Counted from the first letter of the stretch, positions 23,226-36,730 are shown. The stretch is DNA of 64,000 nucleotides from Icerya purchasi (GCA_039619475.1 CM077115.1:150046274-150110273); one strand, 5' to 3'. Translations and numbers: made by a program. The notes: a model not told the origin generated them from the letters alone.

Positions 23226-25101
23226 CTTAATCTAAACCGCATACAGTGTCAACAGAACTGAGTTATATCGAGTAATAAATTGATTTAAACGTTAAAACAA
23301 AGAAAACAATCGCATTGCTGACAAAAAATTTCATGAGGGTATCAATAAAATCATCACAAGATTGTCATAAAAATAAGTAAAATTATCGACCTTCTAAAAC
23401 TTTAAAATATCACTGATGTTTACTTTTCGATCGCATCAATCTATTTCCTATTCGTTTTCTTTTACTTTTCCGATATTTTTCTTAGACATTCTCGTTCCTG
23501 TATTAAATCATTCCGTTCTTTTTATTCGACATTCTCACAATTTCATGCTACGCTTTAATTACATCACTCACACGTGCATGAAAAATTATTAAAAAAAAAA
23601 AAATAGTAATTTTAAAAATTCAGATTTTCATTTGAAAGAATACGACCACGTATAAAATTCCTCCAAACAACGTTTTACAAAAACACGTAATTTTTACTTG
23701 AAATATTATTCTTCTTTTGTTATTTCGTTTCTAAATTATCGCAAAATTCATCCTCACAAATTTAATGACGTCTACACCACTCTCATTTATCAATCATTTC
23801 CGCTACCCCGTCCAAGCGTTTTTATTTTACAACATCATTTTTTCTCTTATCTTCTCTAATATTCCGCTTTATCTTACTTAAATAATAGCAAGCATTTTTT
23901 TCAATTTTAAAGCGTCCAAATTGAACTAATTTATAAATGAAAAATAATAATAATAATAATAATAATAAAATACTGAGTAATAACCAAAAATAATAACCAA
24001 CACAAAATCGAAAAGTAATAATAGAATACGAAAATCAGTGAAATTTTGGAACATTTATTCTTCCGTTTAAAAATTTTAAGTATCAACTGTTTCTTTACGT
24101 TAAGCATAATAAAACGTAATAAATAAATACGTCAATCTTGGAAAAATTAAAGCTACCTAAATAGAATTATAAAAATTTTAAAAATTATAATTGCTACCTA
24201 ACTACGGCGAAATGAATAATTCCAAATACTCTAATAATATTTATAAGATTTTCTGTACACTTATTTTCTTAAATTCCTCATTAGTTAATCTGCGTTAAAT
24301 ATACTCGATTTTATGTGAACTACTCCTATTTACTAATTATCCGAATTTTTCTTTCTATTTACTGTTTAACAAAAACTATTATAAAAACTAATCTAGCCCA
24401 CATAAATACCGTAATTTCATTTTATTTATTTTTTAACAAACTGTTATAAAAGTAACCTTATTCAGAATACAACTCTTACGATAAATAAGGCTGCTAGTTT
24501 TTATATTCAATTATTACTATGCGAATAGTCTGTAAAATTGAAACTAAAATCTTACATTCAACGAGCACTTTAAATGTAAATCAATTTGGAAGTACACAAT
24601 TTTAAAATTTTCCTTTTCGGATTACAATGAATTCTATTACAAATTTACTAATATTGTTCTTATATTAACTATTCATTGACAAATTGACATAGCTTCCGGA
24701 ATAAAGTAGTTTAATAGAGTCACTTACGATTTCGATGTTATAATAAGAATATATTATCTAAAAGCATATACATTTACTTCTAAATTATCAGTTTAATCAT
24801 TCAAAATTTCATAATTATAATATAAACGTGATTTTTAGTTTTAGTAAAACATTAAAAGCTCAACGATATTTCGAAACATCATAACATTCTTCAAATTAAA
24901 AATGAATCGCAAAAAATTTCTTTTTCATGTATTTTTCCTTTAATTCATCTAAAAATAAATCTATAATTCCAAAAATATGTCATAGCTTGTAATAAATTTT
25001 GTGTGAACAAATACATTTCATTTTAATTTGATCACTTATTATACTTTCTTTAAATTCAAGTTATATACATTTACGGTAATTATTATAAATTAAATACGTA
25101 C

Positions 25102-25226
25102 CAGTGAGGGTCTGCGCGTCGCAAGAATTAACCTCAAGCGGTGTGAGATATCCAGTGGCAGGAGACCCAGATGTCTCCTCTAAACCCGCCAGTTTGCTTC
25201 CTACCTCAATAATAGGTTTTATTTTT
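25102..25226 (-). CDS. milt: milton (TRAK) upstream coding exon
   Basis: On minus, acceptor TTCATTATTTTTAG and donor CACTG|GTACGT frame 125 bases: one base, 41 codons, one base. It reads KIKPIIEVGSKLAGL, then EETSGSPATGYLTPL and EVNSCDAQTLT. The exit phase joins the core exon at 18717 to give T-E-VCSGG, continuous with the HAP1-N block. The other two frames are closed, and GC is clearly above the flanks. The preceding exon must end two bases into a codon. It likely encodes the variable region N-terminal to HAP1-N in the long isoform. The family link rests on phase and order rather than sequence similarity of this exon. Confidence 0.7.
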
Positions 25227-25229
25227 CTA

Positions 25230-26540
25230 AAAATAATGAAAAAAATGGTATAAAATTAATTATAAAATAAAAAACAGTATATTATATATATATATATATG
25301 TTTATATACATTATAATTATTATTAGTCTTGTAAAAATAAAATTTTTAATCATATTCCGAATAAAAGTAATTCTTATTTAAAATACAATTTTAGTTAATA
25401 GAAGCTCTTTGATAAGTACACCAGGATTAATTTATTAGCAATGCGCGTAATCTAAAATAATTTAGCTTTAGATAAACTTATTATTAATACATGTAAATCA
25501 CAATCTGACATGATATGAAGGTAAACTATAAATTTATATTTCGCACTATATTCTAAAAAATATATTGTTTGAATAAATTAATACAATTTTAGATTATATA
25601 ATTTCACAACTGTTGTAAATGCTACAATTGCGTTAATAAAAATTATAATTCTAAATAAAACAAAAAATGATCGGTTTTGAAAAAATGAACTTACAACTTA
25701 AACATCAACAAATTGCATCCGAAATAAATTTGTTCACATTTTTCTAGAAAATATGTACGAATAATTTATATAGAATTACACATTTATAGTTTATTTACTT
25801 TGTAAATAAAACATAAAAGAATAATTATTCTCTAAAAAAGTTATTAACGGAAATTATTATGACACTGTAGTGATAAAGCAATCTTTAAAAATACATCTTT
25901 TAAATAAAATACTATGACTTACCGTTATTCGTTTACATGTACATATATAAAGAAAAAAAAAAAAAACGACATCGAACTTAAAATAATTATAAACGACTAC
26001 ACTATGATTAATATTTACAAATTAATATCAATATCTTTACCCTCCGCAACCTAAATATATCTCTTCCGTAGCTTATCACCAAAACCTTGAAATAACGAAT
26101 TCTTGTATCACACTTCACTGGTATATATTGTTTAAAAAAAATCGGATTAGGATTTATAAACTATAAAAATAGAAAATTAAAAAATGAAATACAAGAAATT
26201 AAACTGATAATCCGAAATTATTTTATTCGTCAATTTAATTGAAAAATAAAAACTTCTCGCTAAAAGTGAAAAGTTCAGGAAAAATCGTTTACACGATCAC
26301 ATTCACTAGCATGCTAATGGCTAATAGTTTCATTCATCGTACTGTTAAATAAATTGATATGGTATTCGGATGAATAAGTCAACATATTTTAAAACTTATA
26401 ACTTTAAAATTTAACGAATTATTAAATGCATAATTTAAATTATACGCATCTGGACAAAAAACAATATTAAATATTTAAAGAAACAGTAGCAAATTATTAC
26501 AGCATTGTTAGCATGGCAAAAAATACTGTACCTGCTTAAT
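25230..26540 (-). other. milton intron or upstream DNA, AT-rich
   Basis: Very AT-rich with a (TA)n near 25281-25300. No exon, repeat family or regulatory motif supported. Confidence 0.45.
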
Positions 26541-26547
26541 AAAGGTT

Positions 26548-29500
26548 TTACCAAGCCCGTGCCCAGAATTTTGGAGGGCGGAGGGGGTGAAAAATTTCTT
26601 TGCATATTTATTTTATAAACAACAATACATTTTTCACTAATATTCGTACTATTAATAATTTCCATAATTTTGATTTATATGTTAATAATTCACATAAATG
26701 AATTACCGTATAAACATTAATAAAACTTACATATGTTATTAATTATACTCATAATAAATATGTTACATAAGGTATTAATGAAGTACCCAAAAATGAGGAG
26801 CATATTTTTTCTTTTTTCTTTTAAAGGTAGGTAAGAACACCCTAAAAAATCGCCCATATTTATTTTAAATTTGTGATTTATTTCAGATTTTTGTGTATTT
26901 ATAATAACTATTTCAGTTCTCATGGGGGTTACCCCCCCCCCCCCCGCCGTAGACAAGGTCTTGGGTTTTATAATATTAAACGTTAAGGGTAAATGATAAA
27001 CTAAGAAATGTATAAAAACAAATTGAATTTTAAGTGATATTAGAGACAATATTGTGTTTAAAATGTCATGCTCTAAATGGCTCTTTTAGTGTTTTATTAA
27101 TATGTTTTTTTACATTTTATTTTTGAATAATCCGTATTATGTTTTTGTATTATTTTAATTTCGTTACTAAGGAACTAATATTTTTTATTTGTAAATTAAC
27201 GTAAAATTAAATAGTTTTAATTTTTTATATTATAACAAATATTTATTTTAGCAGATAAAAGCTATGAAATAGTGCCATTATATCCAGTGTGAATTAAAGC
27301 GGTGGTTCCGAGTTATTTATATCCCTGGGTAATTGCTGATTTGGAGTATATGAAAAAATTTCATTGATGACAAATGAACTGTGTTCGATAAAACTTATTT
27401 TTTAATACGATTCAAAAGTGAAATAATACAAGACGTATAAAATAATATTTGGTTTAATTTTCAACAACATTCCATGAAACTGTGCGTGGTTTTTTGCAAC
27501 TATAATATACGGATTGAAAACAGAAACTTCTTCTCACATATAAAAGAATTATTGGAAATATTTATTATATACATTTTTTTTTAATTTTTTCATTTATCAG
27601 TAATTTTATTATGTAAATTAAAAACATTAATAAGATTATCTGTTTTTAAAAAACAATAAATAAACCATTGAAAAATATTTTAACAAAGAAAGATAGATTA
27701 CAAAACAAAATCAAGGGGTAAGCCTTTGTAAGAAACTATTGACCCTGTTGCAAAACACGAAACAGCGGGAGACGTTGAATTTACAAAAAGAAAATACCGC
27801 AATGAATACGTGAAATATTATTTTTCATACATGCAAAATAGGAATTACTGAAAACCTGAATCGGAAAAATTATTTAAAATGGTAGCATGCATAGACAGAG
27901 TTTAATTGGGATTAATTATGCTAAAAATAAAGGATTGTATTTTTTTTATCAAATGTTGTACAACAGATAGAAACAAATGTAATTCGAAAAGTAATTAAAA
28001 TGATTTCACAAAAAGAAGTATAATAGAAAATCTGTCGATTTATTCTGAACACTGAATATATACAAAAATTTAGTATAATAATAATTAGTAAAAAAAAAAA
28101 TATATTATTTTAGGTGAGGAATGGAAAAAGTAAACTTTTAAGTCCTTGAATGCACCGATTTATCATTCCATTAGTATTGACTTAAATTTCTGTTTTACAG
28201 CTTTTTAGAGTTAAAAAAGACAGTCCAGCAGATGCTGTGACTAATATTGCTGCTAAAATTATGAGAAAAATTTTTATAATCGGAAATTCATCTTCTTTAA
28301 TAACTTTTAAAGTTGCAGCAGCGTTTTTAGACAGAAAATTCTTTAAGTAAAATTCCCAATAATTCCGTTTTTAAAGTACCTTAATTTTTATTTAAAAGGT
28401 TACGTTAAAACAAAATTACAACTGGTAATAAATTTTGGAACTGTTTATTGGTTGTATTTATTAATAATGCACAATCAAAGCTTAAAAGATCTTTTTGCTG
28501 CACGAAAGTCTGTCTTCCGTGAAACAGGCATTTCATCAAGAAACGGTAAAAATACTGTTTGTTTTAATATTCTTTAGCTGTTGTCGACTCTAAATTGGAC
28601 TTGAAACTTTTAGCTAAAGAGTCACATTACAGTTATTTTTGTTCAGAATTAAAAATTCATTTTCTGCATTTTTTCTTTAATCACCAAATATTTCTTTCGT
28701 TAATTTAATCATTTTATAAACACTTTTTGTTGAACTTGTACAAGTTATTAACAGCATTCTTGTCATAAAAATTAGAGTGATTATAAATTCAAAATTACAT
28801 GAACATTTACGGAGATTAGCTGCTTTAATAATCATAGTATCATCGATATCTACTGTTTTTCGGTTTAAACATGGAAGCAGGACCGTATCTGAGGTGCGTT
28901 TTCAGGGTTCAACCCCTCCTCTCTGAAATGTCTGTGAAGTATAATAACTGCTTGAATTAAATGGACCGAAATTCAGAATAAATTTAGTTCTTTTCAATTT
29001 TTGACAAAAAAAAAAGAAAATTGAAATTTTTTTTAATTCTATGGAAACAATTATTTTTATTTATTTTTATTGTAGTGTTTTAATATTGCATGTATAATAA
29101 TTGACCACAAGGCTTTAGTGTACTATTTATAAATAAATATATTTTCTGATAAAACATACATCCCCCCACGCATATATATTTATATGTATTAATTACAACG
29201 TAGTTCTTAGGCTACCCCCCATTAGAAAAAATGTCCAAAAAAAAAATGTCCCGATTTTATGTAATGAAAAATGTCTAAAAAAAAACGTTCCAAAAAATGA
29301 CCCAATTTTATGTAACGTTTGTTATATTTTCTAAGATTTTTGTGATTATGTTATTATATTCATATGGACCGATTTAGAATTACGTTATAAATTTTGACCA
29401 TTTCATGCAAAGTATAGAAGAGAAAGAGACAGAAATGTAAGCAAGAAGGATCAAGGGACACAGCCCCTTGCGGGGCCAAAAAGGCTGAATAATATATATA

Positions 29501-29568
29501 TATATATATTTATAAAAATATTTTCGTAACCTCTCCAAAATTTTGGTTTAGACACGGCCCTGCATGGA
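26548..29568 (+). mobile_element. Decayed hAT-like DNA transposon
   Basis: The left edge reads CAAGCCCGTGCCCAGAATTTTGGAGGG; the inverse of the right edge reads CAGGGCCGTGTCTAAACCAAAATTTTGGAGAGG. These are similar imperfect terminal repeats about 3.0 kb apart. Inside, near 27780-27850, a plus frame gives TKRKYRNEYVKYYFSYMQN, resembling the KRKY-x-YIKYGF motif before the BED-like zinc finger of ZBED5-type hAT transposases (family memory). The rest of the transposase is not readable. No 8-bp target duplication was seen, consistent with age. Confidence 0.35.
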
Positions 29569-29569
29569 A

Positions 29570-30668
29570 GTATACATTTGCTTACGTCTACACAATTTTT
29601 CAATTGTATGTAGTTTCGTTTATTTCATTTCGTCTAATAAAGTTTTTTCAAGTGAAGGTTCAGTTAATATATTTTCATGTATTTATTGCGTATTAGATTA
29701 TTGCTTTCTTATTCTTCTTCTTTCTCATATAATAGGTTCGTTAGAGAGCTGATGAATACGTCTATCATGCTTACTTAAACTTTAGTGGCAAATCTGTGCG
29801 AAGTTTCTATTCATTTCATAACTGTTATCGACGTATATGAATAATTATAAAAATTGAATTCTGTTAGGTTTTTTTTTTTAGGTTTCTTCTGTATTTTGCA
29901 TTTGAAAAAAATAAAGTTTCGTATGTTGTGCAAATTTAAATTATTCGAAAAATAATATTATTTTTTTAATATTTTCTGGGAATAATTCGTTAAAAAATCG
30001 TTCATTATCTACATATATTAATATATAAAACTGTAGGGTCTGTGATTTGCAAATATTTACATTTAGGCTATTTTTATTGTGCTCAAGCAGGAAATCTGTT
30101 TTTTAAATTTTATTTTGTTTGTTTATCTGTTCCGATTTAATTCAAGAACTGTTATAGCAATGATGATGAAATTCACACATTTTCAGCCTTATATTACCGG
30201 ATTGTTCTAAGCTTTGTTTTACATCGACATCACAAACATAATGTAGAAATTGCACCAGTTTAAATAGTAAATTATTAGCGACAAAGAGAGATAACAGTGT
30301 TTCTATCAAACTGTTTATATTGTATCTTGAAAAATTAAGAAAACTGTAACTTTGGAAAAGAAGAGAGACATCGCTATCTTCAATTTTTGTCTTTCTGCTT
30401 TGTCGTTCCTTTAGTGGTTTAATATATGTTCGGTTTCTAACATTTTGGTCTATTCAGCGTTTATCGACACCGGATAAAGTAGCGTGTATTTTAAATAGAG
30501 ATAAGAAATATTACCGATAGCGATTTGGAAATATCTCTTTATCTATCTACGCAGAAATTAAAAGGCCAAAAAGTTATATTTGTTTTGATTCATTTTAAAC
30601 CAAATAATTTAATGAGCGATACAGACGATTATTTCAGAAAACATAAACAAAATCGGAAAAGAGATGAT

Positions 30669-30699
<31 letters not shown>

Positions 30700-31190
30700 T
30701 TTTTTGATGGTTCAGTCGATCGATCACAGAGGTCGCGAGTAGTTGCTGCGATTACAAATGTAGATTATAATTGCATTTATCTCACTAAAATAACCAAGAT
30801 CTGATCGAAAGATCTAGTACCCGTAATGGAATAACTAATAAAATATAATTTAAAAATAAGTTAGTTGTTATAGTACAAAAATTTTTGTTTAATAAATATA
30901 CATTCGACTTATTTCCTTTAAAAGCGAGTCCAAATATGCGGGCGAAGCTGCAGTGCTTTAATAACTTCAATCCATTAATATGATTAAAAAAAATTTGGAT
31001 GCAATAAAATCATACGACAACTATCGCATGAATATCTTATGTTTACCCTGAAACTTCTGAAACGTATATACTTACCATGTAATTGTGTATATTTACTATT
31101 TACTTCATAATTTAAAAAAAAAATTAAATTAATTTGTTCTGTAATTCATGTCTTTTTTTGTTTATTTTGACAATTTTGTGTTTTTTAATT
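29570..31190. other. AT-rich non-coding stretch
   Basis: No gene, repeat family or splice-bounded frame recognised. T-rich simple sequence at 30668-30712. Confidence 0.4.
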
Positions 31191-31208
31191 ATATGAATAA
31201 AACGTTCG

Positions 31209-31250
<42 letters not shown>
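31209..31250 (+). repeat. (AAT)n microsatellite
   Basis: About 13 units of a trinucleotide repeat. In the antisense frame it produces a run of tyrosines, which is an artefact. Confidence 0.9.
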
Positions 31251-31251
<1 letters not shown>

Positions 31252-31259
31252 CCTTATAG

Positions 31260-31960
31260 CTGACATGTTGTGACAGATTCGGTGCCTGCAGTGCGAACTT
31301 TTAACGGCGTTCGAATTATAAAATATTTTCTCTGATAAAATCATTAATTCGTGATTTATTGAACACCGGGTTTTATTCGGCGTAATCGCGGCTTGTGGGT
31401 ATCGAAGATGCTTATCATCGGCTAAAACCCCGAAATCCCGTACACGGTTGAAGGACGATTGCGTCAGGGAGTGAGACTGCGTGCGTGTGAATTGTTGGTA
31501 GCGGCCGATAGCAGAGATTACTATATGAATCCGAGGCGAGTGCACGTCGTTTAGAAGCTGAGCCGAGCGAAGTTTTATAAAAATCCCGTAAAAGTAAGAC
31601 AGGGCAGTTGACGCGGTATTGTTATTATTTAGATGTTCTAGAAACATCGATACCTTTATCAGATGTTAATTGTTATAAGATAAGTCGGCATTCGGTTTGA
31701 GATATTCAGTTAGTATTGATAGAGACTTTGTCTTGGTCCATTTTGGATCGTCGCCGTGGTTGATCGTTTTATTAATCTAGTCGTCGCGTTACCGTCCTGT
31801 CAAAATTTTATGCGTCATGCCGCACATCTTTCCATTTTTCCGGTTAAAAATTGTCGCCAATGTGAGCAATTTTCACCCGTCTTTCTAGTCATAGTCTAAT
31901 TTATGCATCCGTTACGCTGTTTTTTTCGGTCTTTTTTTTTATAATTTAATTTCTGTCAGT
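31260..31960 (-). promoter_or_regulatory. GC-richer island, candidate milton promoter and first exon
   Basis: Clearly GC- and CpG-richer than the 5 kb on either side. On minus, a TATAAAAA-like box near 31940 precedes a short frame MCGMTHKILTG (ATG at 31824) that ends two bases into a codon at a donor, GGACG|GTAACG, after 31793. That phase fits the exon at 25226 and would give R-K-I-K-P. An HSE-like TTCTAGAAACATC sits near 31635-31648. All of this is inference; there is no transcript evidence, and the antisense 152-residue frame across 31189-31647 is probably chance. Confidence 0.3.
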
Positions 31961-32539
31961 CAAGAAATGTATACGCGTTGATTAATCAAAAAGTTTCGTT
32001 ATTGGACACATGGCGGTCCATCGTGACATCTTCGTCGAGAAGACGTTACCGCGAAGTTTTATTATTTATTTTATTTTTCTATAAATTAATTTCCCCTTTT
32101 CGCGTATTTTTTTTTTTATTATTTTTATTTTTCCGTAAAGCCCAATGGTCTGCTAGGCAGAGCTATTCCGGCTATGAATTAATTTTTCTATTAGAATTCA
32201 CGCAACGTTTTTCATCACGATTTACGCAAATATTACCAACGAAGAAGAGTAGAAACGAGCCCTTCTTCATGTTTATAAGGGTTATAAATTAAAAAGAACT
32301 CAAATTAAACCTGGTTCGTAAGAAACTGAAAATTAATGCGTTAAAGATTTCATCTGTATGTATATTACAACATCTACGTAAGATCATTAAGTGATTCATT
32401 TTTTTTTTTTATATGTCGGTATGTCTTAAGTAAATATGTATTGTATTTTTTAAATTACGTATTATCTTTTATATTCTTGTTAAATACGTTGCAATATACA
32501 ATAATGTAAATTTCAGTAAACTGTACATACATTATTATT

Positions 32540-32620
32540 TTCCCATTAGCGGACACTTCTTAATACCGGACAAATTTTTTGGTCCTGTGACTGTCCGTTA
32601 TTCAGAAGTTTCACTGTATT
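32540..32620 (-). mobile_element. Possible Tc1/pogo-like (Tigger-type) terminal fragment
   Basis: Read on minus from 32619: CAGTGAAACTTCTGAATAACGGACA, later GTCCGGTATTAAGAAGTGTCCGCTAATGGGAA. CAGTGAAAC with repeated GTCCG-TTA blocks is typical of pogo/Tigger ends (from memory), and TA flanks the terminus. No transposase or second end was found. Confidence 0.4.
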
Positions 32621-32629
32621 TGGTAAAAT

Positions 32630-35600
32630 AGTATATTAAAACTTTGAAGATGTATTAAAATGTCTGAAATTTAATTAAGGGCGTAGTTATCGAAAGAATT
32701 TTAAATTTGCGTTATTCTCTTATACGGTCATAGATTTAAATTTAAATTTTAAGCTTCATACGGTTGCAAATTTCGAAGTGTTTATCAAACATATGTATTT
32801 GTCCGTTGCACTTTATTTTATAGAAGTGGAAATTTTTTTGTTTTTTTAGAGCTGTAAAAACTGTCATTCTTTTTTTTTTTTGTTTATTATGTCAAATTTT
32901 TAATTTAAAGCGTAAATAGAGACACATTTTATTATTTTTCATTTTTCATACAATTCTTTGACTGTCAAATTTTTTTAAGAAGGCTAAATTCTGCGAAAAA
33001 AATGAATTTTATAATTACTTTTTGAGCTTTTCGGCTGCTCAGTTTTTATACAAAATCATAACGATCCGAAACGGAAATGTTCAAGAAATTTTGGACTGAA
33101 GGGTTAATAAATTTTTTTTTACTTTTGGAATAAATTGTAATTGTACGATGTGGATACTTTGGTGGCAAAAAAAGTATGTTCAATCTTGAGAAACTGTTTA
33201 TATATCGGACAAAAAAAAGAAAAGTAAGCTTATCTTATTTATTTATTTACTTTTTTTTTTTAAGGTTTACCTTGAGAAGGTCACTGAGTAGTTTGTTAAA
33301 TCAAGAAAGATAATTTTCGATACAATCTTTAATTAATATAAATAGACCTCTTCGAATAAATGGAAGAATCGTTAAAAACTAAACTTCCATTTCTACGTAT
33401 TGTATAATTACGATTGACAAAAGAATATTATAAACATATTTTAAAAACGCATCTTTTTACTACGAGTAAATTATGATGTATGTTGTATTTTTCTGCATTT
33501 ATCCTTCCAATTTATTTTGATATTTTAAATTTATTTGAGCCTTATTAAATAATTTTCAGTCTAAAATTTTAACTTTTTAAGTTTTTAAATTGTTTACATA
33601 AATTTAAAATTACTATAATTTTTTACTTAAACTTTGAATTACTTTCCAACAAAAAACAGCACAAAAAAAAGTATATCTAACGTGGTTATTATGTAAAAAA
33701 TACAGAAAGTTGTAGTATGTTCTTATAAATTTTCTGCTTTTAAAATGCATCTGTTAATTAATTTAAATGTATATCTTTTGAAGTGTCAATTCGTACGTCT
33801 GTATTCTGAAATGTGGTTAACTACAATATAATTCTTTTACTCTTTATTTGATAAGTGAACTTATAACGAGATCTGTTATTTATATTAAAGACTTTATTAA
33901 CTTCTGTTTTAGAAAGTAAATTATAGATAGCGCATTACTCATGATTACAAATTATGATTTATTCGAGATGGGGGTCATATCTTACTATTTCGTATTACGG
34001 ATATTTTTTAATAGAAATATCTCGGAATATATTTTTATACAATTTGACAAAGCTATTATATATATATATATATATACATACATATATATATATATATACA
34101 CACACACACAAGGATATTAATGACTACTATAAAAAATTATGTAATGTTATGGAATGTTTCTGTATCGAATAATGTCACGTTTAAAAATACGACACAGTCA
34201 ATTAAAGCCAACTTTTCTTTTCACTTAAAGGTGCAGTGCGTATTCTTATGGTGCGAGCCATAGGAACGAGTTTATACATATATTTCGTACTTTTAGTCCG
34301 TCTGAATCTCGTCGTTCAATGAAGTCGATGATCGTTCGTTTTAGAATATTTCATTTTGTTTATTTATTTTTCTTTTAATCGTCTTAATTTGATGGTTGCC
34401 GAATTTTTATATACAATATTATAGTTTTCTACGATATGCTTTTGCGATGGTTGCGGGTAGGCATACACAGAAAATAAAAATATTACAAAAAGATCAGAAC
34501 TTTGGACTGTGGGAGTAGAGGGAAATTGCGGAACAATGGAAAGAATAAACAATCTTCTCGAAATAATTTTGAAAAAATGTAATACGTACAATCGGTAAAA
34601 TAATCGGAAGAGACAGAGGGGGTCAAGATTACATTCATTCGTCGATTATACATTTTCGGTTAATTTTGATAATACGAGTAAAGGAAAAAAAATACTCGAA
34701 TTTATTTTTTGAATCCATACGCTCAGGAAAAAATTTTTGGGGGCGAAAAAATATACTTAGGCTTGAAAAAAAAAATATTATGAACGAAAGTGAAATAACC
34801 AATAGTAGCGGTGTGCGTGGGAACGGACGTTATGCATTTGCTAAGGTCGAGACTTTGTCGGATTAAATTTTAGAATTGGAGAAAAAATAAAAAAAAAAGA
34901 TCAATAAACAAATTTTTGGATACGAAAAATAATATACGTAGGCTAATTTTATAATACTTAGGCTTAGAAAAAATTATTATGAACGAAAGGAGCCCTAGCG
35001 ATAGCAGATTTGTGTGCTAGATCGCCTTGTGCTGTTTTGCGATGAGCGAGATAGACATATCTATAATGTATCGGACAAAGAAAAGTTTTAAGCGAACTGA
35101 CCGAATAAAAATGACGCATTTGTCTATACGTTTTCAAAAGTAAACAGCACGTATCATGATAAATATTATTTGATGTAAACCAATCCCTACCATCCGTGAT
35201 TGATGAAAAAGTTCGCGATTCTTAGAACTAACAGAGTGTGCGCGTGTGTATATGTGTGTGTGTGACGGTGATATAAGGCAATTAAACTGTAGCAGCATCC
35301 GGTTGAGGCAACCGTTGCAAAGATGATGTAATCGTCTGCATGGCCGATGAAAATTACGTATTTTTCTATACGTCTTCTAAAGTAAAAATTAAAATTAAAC
35401 AAAAATGCGACAACGGATCGCGGCTCAGAAAGGTCCTTTAAAATTTGAGTTCTAAGTGCCAAGTTTCTAACGTTTTCAACATTGTGAATATTTCGCATCT
35501 CCCATCCTCGAGGCAAATTCATTTTTTTTTCTTTTATTTACTTTTTTATTCTTTTCATTGGATTTATATTTTTTCGTTATGCATGTGATTTTATCGAATA

Positions 35601-36060
35601 ATTTCAGAATAAAATGTGATCTTAGTATTAATTATAACTCGATTTTATCGATATATTTTCCAGGGTGCTCTGTTTTTTTTTATGGTGCAGGACGATCGAT
35701 AAAAGTTAAGTATCATTCAATTAAAAAATTATTCTGTAAATTAAATATAAAATATAATACTTTCATATTTTGGATTGGAATTCTGTGAGCTTTCCAAGTT
35801 AGTGGATCCCAGGCAGTCGCCCGATTCAACTGCTGTTAAATCCATTACTGTTTAGTGTTTCTGCCCCCCAAAGAAGTTAACTTTGATGTCTTTATTATAC
35901 GAGTCATTTGCGACGACAATCCTTCCTATTGCAAATTAAACCATTAGTTGTCATATCTTACTAACTATATTGTTTACAAAATTCGATTTTTCGTGTATTG
36001 CATTAACTATGTTTACATTTTCTTCTATAATTTTGTTATTATTACTCTCTCTCTTGTTGA
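32630..36060. other. AT-rich stretch with minor repeats
   Basis: Contains a (TA)n/(CA)n microsatellite at about 34058-34111 and a (GT)n near 35245-35262. Two short local duplications were noted: ACTTAGGCTTGAAAAA followed by ATTATGAACGAAAG at about 34755-34793, repeated at 34957-34990; and a CTATACGT-CT-AAAGTAAA block at 35120-35145, repeated at 35365-35390. No gene supported. Confidence 0.4.
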
Positions 36061-36065
36061 TGCTG

Positions 36066-36330
36066 TATCTTCATTAGATGTTAGCGACTATTCTGCTGGC
36101 GTTTTCTCTGTCGGCCATGTTGTGTAGCAATTCCGGTATCCGAATTCCCGTCGATTCTCTCGCATCCTTTATCCAGGTTCTTCTTCTTCTTCCTCGAGCT
36201 TTTTTTCCTTCTATTTTTCCTTCAATAGCCAATTTTAAAATTTCATACTTTTGGTTTCTCACAATCTGTCCTAGATATGCAATCTTTCTTCTTTTTACTG
36301 TCTTAACTAATTCCATCTCTTTATTCAATC
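36066..36330 (-). pseudogene. LINE RT C-terminal fragment (ELVKTVKRRK type)
   Basis: An open minus frame reads MELVKTVKRRKIAYLGQIVRN, then GKIEGKKARGRRRRTWIKD, and ends ADRENASRIVANI. This matches the C-terminal part of insect LINE reverse transcriptases (E-LKTVK-RKL-YLGHI-R with GKIEGKRG-GRR and a final ADR-R-ANI). The upstream RT is absent, but the 84 residues remain open, suggesting a fairly young truncated copy. Confidence 0.65.
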
Positions 36331-36383
36331 TGTTTAGTATTTCCTGATTTCTAATTTACTCATCTTTTTAAAGTAAATATAAA

Positions 36384-36558
36384 ATTATTTGAATAAATAA
36401 ACGTAGTAAAATATATTAACACAAAGATTGAAATATAAAATTTAAAAACACATAATTACTTTCAAACGCTTGGAAGTTCATTATCACGATGTGATTTTAT
36501 ATTTCAATTTTTGTGTTAATATATATGAAGTATTTTTGTGTGTATTTATTCAAATAAT
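36384..36558. repeat. Fold-back inverted repeat
   Basis: The left arm (36384-36441) begins ATTATTTGAATAAATA and ends ATTGAAATATAAAAT; the right arm (36494-36558) is its inverse, with a short insertion. The loop is about 52 bases. It may be a small MITE; no target duplication was resolved. Confidence 0.7.
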
Positions 36559-36643
36559 TCATTGAATTTATTTTACACGTGTGAAAATATGACCGTAGTA
36601 AGTAAATAAATAAGGCAGTAAATAATTTATACATTTAACTTAC

Positions 36644-36730
36644 CGCTTTCATAACACACCTTTCATCATCGTCACGTTCTTCTAATATACATTTAATATC
36701 TTCATCATTAATCAATAGTTTTTTGCCATT
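36644..36730 (-). other. Possible exon, transposase-like, unknown
   Basis: A minus frame of 29 codons, GKKLLINDEDIKCILEERD then DDERCVMKA, ends at a strong donor, GCG|GTAAGT. The ATG at 36729 is out of frame by one base. Acidic, helical composition is coding-like; a PiggyBac-type N-terminus or other transposon ORF is possible but not demonstrated. Confidence 0.25.

Noticed and set aside
31189..31647. 152-residue minus frame with a poly-Tyr end
   Set aside because: The Tyr run comes from an (AAT)n microsatellite and the rest has no family resemblance; kept only as part of a candidate promoter island.
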